From NCBI GenBank assembly GCA_002405475.1, contig DHLX01000018.1, positions 248,001 through 312,000 of the forward strand: 64,000 nt of DNA. The letters run 5' to 3'. The notes beneath the pieces were generated by a model. That model was not told the DNA's origin. It worked only from the letters and a program-made list of their open reading frames with translations, and searched no databases. The DNA is from Burkholderiales bacterium UBA4657. Lineage in GTDB: Bacteria > Pseudomonadota > Gammaproteobacteria > Burkholderiales > Burkholderiaceae_E. The translations under genes and the position numbers were made by a program. Positions 44,640 to 54,274 of this stretch are shown here, one piece after another. The stretch's first letter is position 1; each line of letters begins with the position of its first letter.

Positions 44640-45869
44640 ATGACAACATCGTTAAATGACGGCGTGAAAAAGCGCGAGGTACTGGCCTGGGCCAGCTATG
44701 ACTTTGCCAATTCGGGCTATACCACTGTCGTTCTGACCGCCGTGTTCAATGCCTATTTTGTGAATGTGGTCGCACAAGGCACGGCCTGGGCTACTTTCGC
44801 CTGGACCCTGGCCTTGTCGCTGTCTTATGCGCTGGTCATGCTGACCCTGCCCAGCCTGGGAGCCTGGGCTGACCAGCATGCGGCCAAAAAGAAGGTGCTG
44901 GTGTTATCAACGCTGGGCTGCATTCTGGCGACGGCGGCACTGGCTTGGGCACAACCTGGCATGCTGGCCTTGGCGGTGCTGGCCATCGTCTTGTCCAACT
45001 GGTGTTATTCCATAGGAGAAACCTTCATCGCCGCCTTCCTGCCCGAACTGGCCAGACCCGAGGCGCTGGGGCGCGTATCGGGCTGGGGCTGGGGCATAGG
45101 CTATCTGGGCGGGCTGTTATGTCTGGGTCTGTGTCTGGCCTATGTTTTTCATGCCCAGGCCCGATCGCTACCAGCCACCCATTATGTGCCCGTCACCATG
45201 CTCATTGTCGCCGCCGTCTATGGGGTGGCGGCGTTACCCACCCTGCTGCTGTTGCAGGAGCGGGCGCAGCCGCGTGCCGCCCAGAGCCTGGGCCTATGGC
45301 ATTTATTGCGTGAAGTACGCCAGTTTCACGCCTTTTACTGGCTGCTGTGGTGCGCGCTGTTTTATCAGGCTGGCATTGCCGTTGTCATTACTTTGGCCGC
45401 TATCTACGCGCAGGAAGTCATGGGTTTTACGACCGCCAAAACCATGATGCTGATTCTGGCGGTCAACATCACGGCTGCGATAGGCGCTTTCAGCTTTGGT
45501 TATGCTCAGGACGCGCTGGGGCATCGGCGTGCGCTGGCACTGACTTTGTGGGCCTGGCTCGCCATGACTACGCTGGCAGCGTTGAGTCAAAGCGAGCTGG
45601 CATTCTGGGTCGCCGCCAATCTGGCCGGCTTGTGCATGGGTTCAAGCCAGTCGGCCGGACGTGCCATGGCCGGCCTGCTGGCACCATCAGAACGGCGTGC
45701 CGAGTTTTACGGGTTATGGGCTTTTGCCACGCGCCTGTCCTTCATTCTGGGGCCTTTGACCTACGGCACCCTGACCCTGGTCACGAATAATAATCATCGC
45801 CTGGCCATTGGTCTGACGGGCGTTTTTTTCCTTATAGCACTAGGCCTGTTGCGTCGGGTGCGGATGTGA
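44640..45869 (+). CDS. MFS transporter, UMF1/Atg22-like family
   Basis: 409 residues with about 12 hydrophobic segments. The opening EVLAWASYDFANSGYTTVV is the signature of the Atg22-like MFS group, and MGSSQSAGRAMAGLLAPSERRAEFYG is the second-half signature. It sits in the inner membrane; the vacuolar fungal relatives export amino acids, but the bacterial substrate is not established. No operon partner. Confidence 0.88.
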   Translation: MTTSLNDGVKKREVLAWASYDFANSGYTTVVLTAVFNAYFVNVVAQGTAWATFAWTLALSLSYALVMLTLPSLGAWADQHAAKKKVLVLSTLGCILATAALAWAQPGMLALAVLAIVLSNWCYSIGETFIAAFLPELARPEALGRVSGWGWGIGYLGGLLCLGLCLAYVFHAQARSLPATHYVPVTMLIVAAVYGVAALPTLLLLQERAQPRAAQSLGLWHLLREVRQFHAFYWLLWCALFYQAGIAVVITLAAIYAQEVMGFTTAKTMMLILAVNITAAIGAFSFGYAQDALGHRRALALTLWAWLAMTTLAALSQSELAFWVAANLAGLCMGSSQSAGRAMAGLLAPSERRAEFYGLWAFATRLSFILGPLTYGTLTLVTNNNHRLAIGLTGVFFLIALGLLRRVRM

Positions 45870-45938
45870 GGTGAAGCGGCTGGCGCGATCTTGCTCCAGA
45901 TCAAGCCGGCTCACCACGAACTATGCTCCAATGGCACC

Positions 45939-46652
45939 ATGAGTGCCCGTGCTCCGGTTTTTGTCCTGCGTCATTTGTGCCGCGACTATCGCATGGGCGA
46001 GGTGCTGGTGCACGCTCTGCACGATGTCAGTCTGGAGTTGTATCAGGGCGAGTTCGTGGTTTTGCTCGGCGCCTCGGGCAGTGGTAAATCGACCCTGCTC
46101 AATCTGATCGGCGGGCTGGATCGACCGACTGCGGGCACCATTGACTATCTGGATCATCGCCTGACCGACGCCAGTGAGCAGGAATTGACGCGATTCCGGC
46201 GCGAGCATGTGGGTTTTGTATTCCAGTTTTACAACCTGATTCCGAGCCTGACCGCGCTGGAAAACGTGGCGCTGGTGACCGATATTGCGGCTCAACCCAT
46301 GAGTGCCGAACAGGCGCTGGCGCTGGTGGATTTAAGCGAGCGCCAGCACCATTTCCCAGCGCAATTGTCGGGCGGTGAACAGCAGCGTGTCGCCATTGCC
46401 CGTGCCGTAGCCAAGCGCCCGGATGTGCTGTTGTGCGACGAACCGACCGGAGCGCTGGACTATGCCACCGGCAAGCGTGTGCTGGAAGTATTGCAGCACG
46501 TTAATCAAACCCTGGGAACGACGGTGGTGGTCATTACCCACAACGCCGCCATTGCCGCCATGGGCGACCGGGTGTTGCACATGACCAGCGGCAGCATCAG
46601 CCGGGTTGAACACAATACGGTCAAGGCGCAGCCGGGGGACTTGCAATGGTAA
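45939..46652 (+). CDS. ABC transporter ATP-binding protein (MacB/LolD type)
   Basis: 237 residues from the ATG at 45939. Walker A is GASGSGKST, the signature is LSGGEQQRVAIARA, Walker B is VLLCDEPTGALD, and the switch His lies in VVITHN. The RFRREHVGFVFQFYNLIPSLTA segment places it with the type VII (LolD/MacB) ATPases. It works with the FtsX-type permease that follows, overlapping by seven bases. Confidence 0.93.
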   Translation: MSARAPVFVLRHLCRDYRMGEVLVHALHDVSLELYQGEFVVLLGASGSGKSTLLNLIGGLDRPTAGTIDYLDHRLTDASEQELTRFRREHVGFVFQFYNLIPSLTALENVALVTDIAAQPMSAEQALALVDLSERQHHFPAQLSGGEQQRVAIARAVAKRPDVLLCDEPTGALDYATGKRVLEVLQHVNQTLGTTVVVITHNAAIAAMGDRVLHMTSGSISRVEHNTVKAQPGDLQW

Positions 46653-49057
46653 GCAGCGCCGAACTGGTTGCGGCGGCACCCCAAAGACGCCACTGGCCAG
46701 TTTTGTACCGCTTGTTGTGGCGCGAGGGGTGGCGTTATCGTGGCCAGGTGCTGGCGGCATCGCTGGTCATGGCCTGCGGTGTCGCCAGCGTAGTGGGCAT
46801 GATGGGTACTGGCAATGCCTTGCGCCAGGCGCTGCAAAGTTATTACGACACCCAGCGTTTTCCCGATTTGTTTGTTAATCTGAAGCGGGCTCCCGACTCT
46901 TTGACTGAGCGTGTGGCGGCCTTGCCGGGGGTCGCCAGTGTCGAAAGCCGGGTTATGACCGAGGCCTTGCTAGACCTGCCGGGTCTGAGCGAACCGGCTA
47001 CCGGCCGTTTCATTTCGCTGCCGCGTGAGCCGGGCGCTGGGCATAATCTTTTGTTCCTGCGCGCGGGGCGTTTGCCCGAACCCGGTGCCAGCGACGAAGT
47101 GGTGAGCAGCGAGGCCTTTGCCCAGGCGCACGGCTTGCAGGCCGGTGCCACCCTTCGAGTCCTGCTCAATGGCCGCCTGAAAAATCTGCGCATCGTTGGT
47201 GTGGCTTTGTCACCCGAATACATTTACGAACTGCCACCCGGCGCCATGCTGCCGGACAACCGCCGTTTCGGCGTGTTCTGGATGAGTCGTGACGCGCTCG
47301 CCAGCGCGCTTGATTTGCAGGGCGCTTTCAACGACCTGAGCGTGCGTCTGCTGCCCGAGGCCTCAGTGCCGGAATTGCTGCGTCAGCTCGACACCCTGCT
47401 CGGGCGCTATGGCAGTCTGGGCGCTTATACCCGTCATGAGCAGTTGTCGCACCGTTTTATCAGCGATGAATTGCGTCAGATACGCATGACCTCGACCCTG
47501 TTCCCGCTGGTATTTTTTGGCGTCGCGATTTTTTTGCTGCACGTCATTTTCAGCCGCATGGTGCAGTTGCAGCGTGCTGATATTGGTCTGCTCAAAGCCT
47601 TCGGTTATTCCAATGCCGATGTCGGCGCGCATTACCTGCGCCTGTCGTGCCTGGCGATTACGCCGGGGCTGGTGTTGGGGGTGCTGGCAGGCTGGCGTCT
47701 GGGGCATGGCTTTGTGGGGCAATACCAGGACTTTTACCGCTTTCCGGCTCTGCAGTTTCAGCTGGAAGCCTCTATTGTGGCCTGGGCGCTGGCGGCTGGC
47801 TTGCTGGCCGCCGTGCTGGGGGTGTGGGGCGCGGTCTTGTCTGCGACCCGTTTGCCGCCAGCCGAGGCCATGCGCAGCCCGGCACCGGCGCGGTTTCGTC
47901 CCGGCTGGCTCGAACGCTGGGGTCTGGTGCGCGCCCTCAGCCCGGTAGCACGCATGATCTGGCGCAACCTGGCACGCCGCCGCTGGAAAGCGGCGGTGTC
48001 GGTGCTGGCCATGGCCTGCGCCGTGGCGCTACTGGTAGCAGGCGGATTTTCGCTCGACGCCATACGCAGCATGATACGGCTGCAATTTGAAGTGGTGCAG
48101 CGTGAACATATGACCGTAGTATTTCGCCAGCCGCTGAGCGCCAGTGCGTCGCAGGCGCTGGCCAGCCTGCCCGGCGTATGGCGGGTCGAGCCGTATCGGC
48201 AGGTGCCGGTACGCCTGCGTTATGGCGCGCAGGAACAGCGCGTGGCTTTAACCGGCCTGAGCGCTGACGCCGAGTTGCGCCGACTGGTCGATGCCCGTGA
48301 AAGTCCAGTCCACCTGCCCGAGACCGGACTCATACTGACGCGGCAACTGGCGCAGACGCTGAATGTGCAAACCGGCGACTGGCTGCAGGTGGAAGTGCTG
48401 GAAGGGCGGCGCCAGGTGCGCCAGGTACGGCTCAGCGGCTATAGTGATGAAATTTTAGGCATAGCAGCGAATATGTCTCTGCCTGCCCTGAACCGTCTGC
48501 TGAACGAAAGTGCCAGTGTTTCCGGCGCATTTTTGTGGGTCGATGCGGCCGAGCTGGAGCCTTTGTACCAGCAGCTTAAGCGCCTGCCGGTGGTGGCCTC
48601 GGTCATGGTACGCGAACCCATGCTCAACAGCATTAACGAGATGTTGCAACGAACCGTGATTGGCCCGGCACTGATCAATGTGCTGTTTGCCTGCGTCATT
48701 GCTTTTGGCGTGGTGTATAACAGTGTACGCATTGCGCTGTCCGAGCGTGGCCATGAGCTGGCCTCGCTGCGGGTACTGGGCTTTACCCAGCGCGAGGTGG
48801 CCAGTATTTTGCTGGGCGAACAGGCACTGCTGGTCGTGCTGGCGCTGCCGCTTGGTGCCGGTCTGGGCTGGCTGTTATGTGCCTGGTTTTCCCAGGCCAT
48901 GAGTTCCGATCTGTTTCGTCTGCCGCTAGTCGTACAGCCCTCAAGCTATGCTTTTGCTATTCTGGTCATAGTCGTGGCGACGACGGCCTCGGCCTTGCTG
49001 GTGGCGCGACGTTTGCGCCAACTGGACCTCGTTGCAGTACTGAAAACACGTGAATAA
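46646..49057 (+). CDS. ABC permease with two FtsX-type modules
   Basis: 803 residues, about twice a single MacB/FtsX permease. A membrane helix near 30-50 is followed by a periplasmic domain, then three helices (about 290-400); the pattern repeats with a helix near 450, a second periplasmic domain and three more helices (about 680-800). Such fused permeases move lipids, peptides or act as mechanotransmitters. It lies between its ATPase and an adaptor, so it is probably a tripartite export system. Confidence 0.88.
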   Translation: MVSSAELVAAAPQRRHWPVLYRLLWREGWRYRGQVLAASLVMACGVASVVGMMGTGNALRQALQSYYDTQRFPDLFVNLKRAPDSLTERVAALPGVASVESRVMTEALLDLPGLSEPATGRFISLPREPGAGHNLLFLRAGRLPEPGASDEVVSSEAFAQAHGLQAGATLRVLLNGRLKNLRIVGVALSPEYIYELPPGAMLPDNRRFGVFWMSRDALASALDLQGAFNDLSVRLLPEASVPELLRQLDTLLGRYGSLGAYTRHEQLSHRFISDELRQIRMTSTLFPLVFFGVAIFLLHVIFSRMVQLQRADIGLLKAFGYSNADVGAHYLRLSCLAITPGLVLGVLAGWRLGHGFVGQYQDFYRFPALQFQLEASIVAWALAAGLLAAVLGVWGAVLSATRLPPAEAMRSPAPARFRPGWLERWGLVRALSPVARMIWRNLARRRWKAAVSVLAMACAVALLVAGGFSLDAIRSMIRLQFEVVQREHMTVVFRQPLSASASQALASLPGVWRVEPYRQVPVRLRYGAQEQRVALTGLSADAELRRLVDARESPVHLPETGLILTRQLAQTLNVQTGDWLQVEVLEGRRQVRQVRLSGYSDEILGIAANMSLPALNRLLNESASVSGAFLWVDAAELEPLYQQLKRLPVVASVMVREPMLNSINEMLQRTVIGPALINVLFACVIAFGVVYNSVRIALSERGHELASLRVLGFTQREVASILLGEQALLVVLALPLGAGLGWLLCAWFSQAMSSDLFRLPLVVQPSSYAFAILVIVVATTASALLVARRLRQLDLVAVLKTRE

Positions 49058-49075
49058 AGACAGGTCACTTAGCTC

Positions 49076-50287
49076 ATGAAACTTTCGTTCGCTCATTTCT
49101 CCTGGTCATGGGAACGCCTGTTCTGGATAGTCACGACGGGGCTGATTGCCGCCTTCGTGCTGTATGCCTACTGGCCCAAGCCGCTGCTGGTTGACATGGC
49201 GACCGCTACCGAAGGCCCGCTGCGCGTGGTGCTGGAACAGGAAGGCGAGGTGCGGGCGCATGACCGTTACCTGGTTTCGGCGCCGGTGTCGGGGCGGGTA
49301 CAGCGTATTGAGCGCCATGCCGGTGAGGAGGTGCGTCAGGGGGAAGTGCTGGCTGTATTACTGCCCTTGCCTTTGTCGGCACTGGAGCGCGAACAACAAC
49401 AGGCGCGACTGGCAGCGGCCGAGGCAGCCGTGCGCGAAGCCGAGCAGTATTTGCAACAGGCGCAGGCCGAGGCCGCCCAGGCCGAGCGTGAGCGAATGCG
49501 CACCCAGGATCTGGTCGCGAAAAAATTCCTTGCGCCACAGGTCGCAGAACAATCACGCCTGGCGCTGCTCACCAGCCGGGCGCAGGTCGAAGCGACCCAG
49601 GCGCGAATTAAAGTCTTGCAGTACGAAAGCCAGGCCTTGCGCAGCGCATTGCAGTTGCAACAGCGCCCTGGCAGCGCCGCCTTGTCATTGCGCGCACCGG
49701 CCAGCGGCAAGATTTTGCGCGTTGAAAGTGACAGTGAGCGTGTAGTCGCGGCCGGAACGCCCTTATTGACCCTGGGCAACCCGCAGCGCATGGAAATTGT
49801 GGCCGATGTCTTGTCGCAAGACGCGGTGCGTTTACGCCCGGGCATGGTGGTGGAAATACGGCAATGGGGCGGCAGCGGGGTTTTGTCCGGACGGGTACGT
49901 ACGGTAGAGCCTTATGCCATCACGAAAGTGTCGGCGCTGGGCATAGAAGAAAAGCGCGTCAATGTTATCGCTGACCTGGAACGTCTGCCGCCCGAACTGG
50001 GCGATGGTTACCGGGTGGAAGTGGCGTTTGTGGTATGGGAATCGGCACAGGTGCTGAAAGTACCGGCCAGTGCCCTGTTTCGGCGTGGCGCGCAGTGGGC
50101 GGTATTTGTGCGACAGCAAGGCCGGGCACGCGAACGGCTGGTACAGATCGGCGAGCGCAACGCCGATGAAGCGCAGATCGTGCAGGGCTTACAGGCCGGG
50201 GAAGAAGTCTTGATGTACCCCGGCAATCAGGTTCGGGACGGCACTCGCATCAGCCCCAGCCCGCGCCGTAGTGGCGCGGCGCGCTAG
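49076..50287 (+). CDS. HlyD-family periplasmic adaptor
   Basis: 403 residues. One N-terminal membrane helix (about 18-36), then the lipoyl/barrel-sandwich half VSAPVSGRVQRIERHAGEEV, a long alpha hairpin of Ala, Gln and Glu (about 105-185), then the second half APASGKILRV and a beta-barrel region. It links the ABC pair to an outer-membrane channel. It follows the permease by 18 bases. No outer-membrane channel gene is adjacent. Confidence 0.9.
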   Translation: MKLSFAHFSWSWERLFWIVTTGLIAAFVLYAYWPKPLLVDMATATEGPLRVVLEQEGEVRAHDRYLVSAPVSGRVQRIERHAGEEVRQGEVLAVLLPLPLSALEREQQQARLAAAEAAVREAEQYLQQAQAEAAQAERERMRTQDLVAKKFLAPQVAEQSRLALLTSRAQVEATQARIKVLQYESQALRSALQLQQRPGSAALSLRAPASGKILRVESDSERVVAAGTPLLTLGNPQRMEIVADVLSQDAVRLRPGMVVEIRQWGGSGVLSGRVRTVEPYAITKVSALGIEEKRVNVIADLERLPPELGDGYRVEVAFVVWESAQVLKVPASALFRRGAQWAVFVRQQGRARERLVQIGERNADEAQIVQGLQAGEEVLMYPGNQVRDGTRISPSPRRSGAAR

Positions 50288-50294
50288 ACCGGGT

Positions 50295-50918
50295 TTAATG
50301 CTGGGGTGCGGTTTTAATCAAACCTTCTGCCACCATTGCCGCATGCACCATGGGCCGATGCGCCACACGTTCAGAAAACGCTTTCAGCACCGGCCATTGC
50401 TCCAGGTTGACGCCCACATAATGACACCAGCGCAAGACGGTGAATAAATAAGCATCGGCCACGCTGAAGGCGTCGCCCAGCAAATAGGCGCGCTCGCCGA
50501 GTGACTGACTGACAAAATCAAATTTTTTGGCTAAGGCGGCACGATAGGCTTCCTTGGCGTCATCACTGGTGGCCGGGTTGAACAAAGGGCTGAAAGCCTT
50601 GTGCAATTCCGAATTGATATAAGTTAGCCACTCGATCAGGCGATAGCGTTGCATTGTGCCCGCAGCGGGTGCCAGGCCGGACTGCGGTGCGCGGTCGGCA
50701 ATGTATTGCACAATGGCCGGACCCTCGGTCAGCAAACTGCCATCATCCAGCTGCAAGGCTGGTACATAGCCTTTCGGGCTCAGACTGCGAAAATCGCCGC
50801 CTGAAGCCAGCGCCTTGGTTCTCAGATCGACTTTCTCCAGGCTGAAGCTCAGACCTGCTTCACGCAGGGCAATATGCGGTGACAGGGAGCACGCTCCCGG
50901 CGAGTAATACAGTTTCAT
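50295..50918 (-). CDS. gstA: Glutathione S-transferase, beta class (GstA-like)
   Basis: 207 residues. The thioredoxin-like N-terminus MKLYYSPGACSLSPHIALRE has the beta-class catalytic Cys10, with glutathione-binding VPALQLDDGSLLTEGPAI next. The C-terminal domain is helical. It conjugates or isomerises electrophiles using glutathione. The start overlaps the stop of the dioxygenase gene by four bases. Confidence 0.9.
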   Translation of the reverse strand: MKLYYSPGACSLSPHIALREAGLSFSLEKVDLRTKALASGGDFRSLSPKGYVPALQLDDGSLLTEGPAIVQYIADRAPQSGLAPAAGTMQRYRLIEWLTYINSELHKAFSPLFNPATSDDAKEAYRAALAKKFDFVSQSLGERAYLLGDAFSVADAYLFTVLRWCHYVGVNLEQWPVLKAFSERVAHRPMVHAAMVAEGLIKTAPQH

Positions 50919-51718
50919 ACGGTTTCTCCTTCGTTAAAAGCAAAAGCATCCAGCGCCAGAATGCGATAGGACATTTCATCATTCAGTCGTTCCACCTGCG
51001 CGACTTCAACATCACACGCGCCCCAGGCCACGAACAGCGGCATGAAATGTTCCTCGGTCGGGTGCGCACGAGCGGCATGCGGCGCCTGGCGCCGGTAATC
51101 CAGCAGTGCGCTGACATCGCGTGCTTGCAGTCGCGCCATGATCCATTGACGGAACTCTTCAGCATACAGCTCGGAGCCCGCCTGCATCGGCAAAAGGCGG
51201 TAGTGCTGAAAAAATTCATGCAGATTATGTGTCAAAGACCCGGAACCAATAATCAACACTCCCTGTTGGCGCAAAGGGCGTAATGCCTGGCCCAGGGCGA
51301 GTTGCTGCGCCGCCGGCCAGGCTGGCAAGGACAATTGCAACACCGGAATATCGGCTTGCGGGTACATCCAGCGTAACGGCACCCAGGCGCCATGATCGAG
51401 TGTGCGCTCCTCATCCAGCGTGGCGTCCAGACCGGCCTGGCGCAACATCTGCTGTAGCTCTGCGGCCAGCTCGGGCGCGCCGGGTGCCGGGTAGTCGAGG
51501 CAATGAAGTTCCGGGCCAAAGCCAGAAAAATCGTGCAGCGCCTGTTGCTGTCGTCGTGCGCTAATGCGCAGCCCCGACGTCATCCAGTGCGGAGAAACAA
51601 TTAGTATTGCCTTCGGGTGCGGCCAGCGCTGGCCGATGCGTTGCAGCGCCGGTCCGGTGCGACCCGGCTCCAGCGCCAGACTGGGTGCGCCGTGGGAAAT
51701 GAATAATGTGGGCAACAT
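50915..51718 (-). CDS. ygiD: 4,5-DOPA dioxygenase extradiol-type protein (YgiD/LigB family)
   Basis: 267 residues from the ATG at 51718, the family length; the upstream frame to 52057 would overlap the divergent ligase. Zinc/iron-binding histidines appear in LFISHGAPSLA, IVSPHWMTSG and DHGAWVPLRWMYP, and another lies in SLTHNLHEF. Family members cleave catechols such as DOPA in the extradiol position. The physiological substrate is unknown. It is coupled with the GST. Confidence 0.88.
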   Translation of the reverse strand: MLPTLFISHGAPSLALEPGRTGPALQRIGQRWPHPKAILIVSPHWMTSGLRISARRQQQALHDFSGFGPELHCLDYPAPGAPELAAELQQMLRQAGLDATLDEERTLDHGAWVPLRWMYPQADIPVLQLSLPAWPAAQQLALGQALRPLRQQGVLIIGSGSLTHNLHEFFQHYRLLPMQAGSELYAEEFRQWIMARLQARDVSALLDYRRQAPHAARAHPTEEHFMPLFVAWGACDVEVAQVERLNDEMSYRILALDAFAFNEGETV

Positions 51719-51947
51719 ATGAGAAAGATAAACAATAAACCGGCCAAATCGAAATTTATCATTGGCGATTTCATTTTTTAAAGTATGAACCAGATACGCA
51801 CTCTTGAAACTTTTGCCAGCGGTTGAATTGGACAGTTTCGTGCCTTCCCCGACCCACCGCCTTGGGAAAACTGGCAAACCGGCTGATTCCGGCGTAAACT
51901 GACCTGTTCGGATCCGGGCAAGGCCCGGCTCGAGCAAGGGGGGACGC
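51719..51947. promoter_or_regulatory. Divergent region between the dioxygenase and ligase genes
   Basis: 229 bases; the first 80 (next to the dioxygenase) are AT-rich, as a promoter region would be. GGGGGGAC lies just before the ligase ATG as a ribosome site. No clear operator palindrome was found. Confidence 0.4.
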
Positions 51948-53405
51948 ATGTCAGACATTTGGCAGCAAACTTGGGGCCTGCAGGCAACCAATGCCCTGCC
52001 CGGTCTCGACCTGGCCTGGCGCACCCATTGGGCTCTGCTCGACATCTGGACCGCCAATCAGCTCAGTGCTGACGAGCTCAACCTGCGCACCCAGAACCGC
52101 TTGCAACAACTGGTCAAGCATGCTTTGCACCACTCGCCGTACTATGCGGCGTACTGGCGCCATGCCGGCCTGCACGAGCTGGCATCACTGCCGCCGGTGA
52201 CCAAGACCGATCTGATGCAGCACTTTGACGACTGGTGCTGCGACCGGCGCGCCACACGCAAGGCGGTCGATAAGTTTTTGCAGCGACCCGACAGTCTGGG
52301 GCAGGCATTTCTGGGTCGTTACGCAGTCTGGACCAGTTCCGGCACCACCGGCGAACCGGGCATTTTCGTGCAGGACGACAATGCCCTGGCAGTGTATGAC
52401 GCCTTGCAACTGGCGCGCTTTCGCGGCCTTGACCTGCCGTCGCGTCTGGCCTTGCATGGCTTCATGCACGAACGCACTGCCCTGGTCGCCGCCACCGGCG
52501 GGCACTTTGCCGGTGTCAGCACCTCGGCGCGCCTGCGTTCGCGCTACCCGTGGATGGCCGGTAGCCTAAAAACCATTTCACTGATGCAACCCTTGTCCGA
52601 TCTGGTACAGGCTCTGAATGAATTTCAGCCTACCCATCTGGCGACCTACCCGACCGCAGCACTGGTACTGGCTGAAGAACAGCAGGCCGGGCGCTTGCAG
52701 ATAAACCCGACTGAAATCTGGACCGGGGGCGAGCAGTTATCTGCCGACATGCGCAAAGTCATCGAGGCCGGGTTCGGTTGTCGTGTGCGTAATGATTACG
52801 GTGCGTCTGAAGCCATGAGTCTGGGCTACGAATGCAGGCACGGACAACTGCACCTGCATGCCGACTGGATGATCTTGGAGCCGGTAGATAAAAATTATCA
52901 GCCGGTGGCGCCGGGGGAAATTTCGCATACCGTCCTGCTGACCAATCTGGCGAACCGGCTGCAACCGCTGGTGCGTTATGACCTGGGCGACAGCATACGC
53001 ATGAGCACCGCTGCCTGCGCCTGCGGCAGCCGCCTGCCGGTATTCCAGGTGCAAGGGCGTAGTGACGACCTGTTGCAGCTCAGGAACGGGCGCGGCAGCG
53101 TGGTAAAGATATTGCCGCTGGCACTCGAGACCGCACTCGAAGAAAATGCGGGGCTGACCCGTTTTCAGATCATCCAGACTGGGGCTGACTGCCTGCAAGT
53201 TCGGCTGCAAGACCCGCAGGACAGGCAAGTCTGCGAACAGGTGCTGACCCGGTATTTGCAAGAGCAGGGTATTACTGGCCTGAAAATTGAACATGACCGG
53301 CACCCGCCGCAAGTCGAGCCGCGCAGTGGAAAACTGCGCCGCGTCTTGTACCGACCGGCCAAAGCCCGGCGCCCAACCCGACGCCCAGCGCCAGACATGA
53401 GTTGA
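51948..53405 (+). CDS. PaaK/F390-synthetase-like adenylate-forming enzyme
   Basis: 485 residues. The phosphate loop is WTSSGTTGEPGIF near residue 127. NDYGASEAM (about 282) and the later ROYDLGD-like RYDLGDSIRM support the phenylacetate-CoA ligase branch of AMP-forming enzymes. The C-terminal 100 residues form the small domain. A CoA ligase on an aromatic acid is possible; the substrate is unknown. It is divergent from the dioxygenase, which may hint at aromatic metabolism. Confidence 0.82.
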   Translation: MSDIWQQTWGLQATNALPGLDLAWRTHWALLDIWTANQLSADELNLRTQNRLQQLVKHALHHSPYYAAYWRHAGLHELASLPPVTKTDLMQHFDDWCCDRRATRKAVDKFLQRPDSLGQAFLGRYAVWTSSGTTGEPGIFVQDDNALAVYDALQLARFRGLDLPSRLALHGFMHERTALVAATGGHFAGVSTSARLRSRYPWMAGSLKTISLMQPLSDLVQALNEFQPTHLATYPTAALVLAEEQQAGRLQINPTEIWTGGEQLSADMRKVIEAGFGCRVRNDYGASEAMSLGYECRHGQLHLHADWMILEPVDKNYQPVAPGEISHTVLLTNLANRLQPLVRYDLGDSIRMSTAACACGSRLPVFQVQGRSDDLLQLRNGRGSVVKILPLALETALEENAGLTRFQIIQTGADCLQVRLQDPQDRQVCEQVLTRYLQEQGITGLKIEHDRHPPQVEPRSGKLRRVLYRPAKARRPTRRPAPDMS

Positions 53406-53462
53406 GACTAGGCCAACGCGCCAATGTCAACGCGGCAATGCCAGGCCGTGTATAGTATTCGT

Positions 53463-53735
53463 ATGGTTACCCATCACCCCGAAACGCAAAGCTTTGACCT
53501 TACCGTTGACGGCCAGCATTGTTATGTGCGCTACGTCATGAACGGCCCGGTCATGGCGCTGACCAGTACCCAGGTGCCAGCCGCGGTGGGCGGGCGTGGT
53601 ATTGCAGCCGAGCTGGTCAAGGCGGCACTCGACTATGCCAGCGCCCAGCAGTTAAAAATACAGCCGGTCTGTTCTTATGTCGTCACCTACCTGCAACGGC
53701 ACCCGGAATATCAGACACTGGTCGCGGCCCACTAA
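53463..53735 (+). CDS. Small GNAT-family N-acetyltransferase (YjdJ-like)
   Basis: 90 residues from the ATG at 53463. The compact GNAT fold shows the acetyl-CoA loop VGGRGIAAELVKAALDYA and the ending VCSYVVTYLQRHPEY, which is characteristic of this mini-GNAT group (COG2388). The substrate is unknown. It may be an independent gene between the ligase and the copper locus. Confidence 0.88.
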   Translation: MVTHHPETQSFDLTVDGQHCYVRYVMNGPVMALTSTQVPAAVGGRGIAAELVKAALDYASAQQLKIQPVCSYVVTYLQRHPEYQTLVAAH

Positions 53736-53825
53736 GCGCGCTGTTTCAGCCGACGCGCATCGTGCTTTGGTATGACTACTTCCACCGCGCAAGCCCCAGG
53801 TGCCTGCCATGCTAAAATTTTGCGC

Positions 53826-54212
53826 ATGAGAAAAGCAGGTTTGCGAACCCAAGGTCTGAGGCAGCGACTGGCGGCATGGCTGGCGCTATTTGCCTTGTGT
53901 CTGCACGCGCTCGCGCCCAGCCTTTCCCATGCGGCCGCCTACGGTTCAGGTAAAAATGCCTGGATAGAAATTTGTTCCAGCGCTGGCAGTCTATGGCTCA
54001 AGGCAGACCCGGCACACACCGGGGTAGATACCAGTATTCAGCACTGCCCTTATTGCAGTCAGGCCTCTCATGCTCCGGTCGTGCCAACATCTTCATTGTC
54101 GTGGCTGCCGCCGTCGCCTCGGTCTTTCCTGGTTTCTTTTATTCCTCAGCCGTTCCCGGCCAGCGTCATCTGGCCCAGCGCCCAGGCGCGCGCACCACCC
54201 TTGCAGTCCTGA
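53826..54212 (+). CDS. DUF2946 family protein
   Basis: 128 residues from the ATG at 53826. A signal segment (about 12-34) ends near SHAAAYG. The DUF2946 hallmarks follow: WIEICSSAGSLWL and HCPYCSQ, each with cysteines that could bind metal. The family is commonly found beside PCu(A)C chaperones and copper receptors, as here, so a copper-related role in the envelope is likely. The C-terminal region is hydrophobic and Pro/Ser-rich. Confidence 0.82.
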   Translation: MRKAGLRTQGLRQRLAAWLALFALCLHALAPSLSHAAAYGSGKNAWIEICSSAGSLWLKADPAHTGVDTSIQHCPYCSQASHAPVVPTSSLSWLPPSPRSFLVSFIPQPFPASVIWPSAQARAPPLQS

Positions 54213-54274
54213 AAAGCATCCCCTTTTTTGTTTCCCGTGATGTAACGGGCTCACTCTTTTTCTCAGGACTCATC

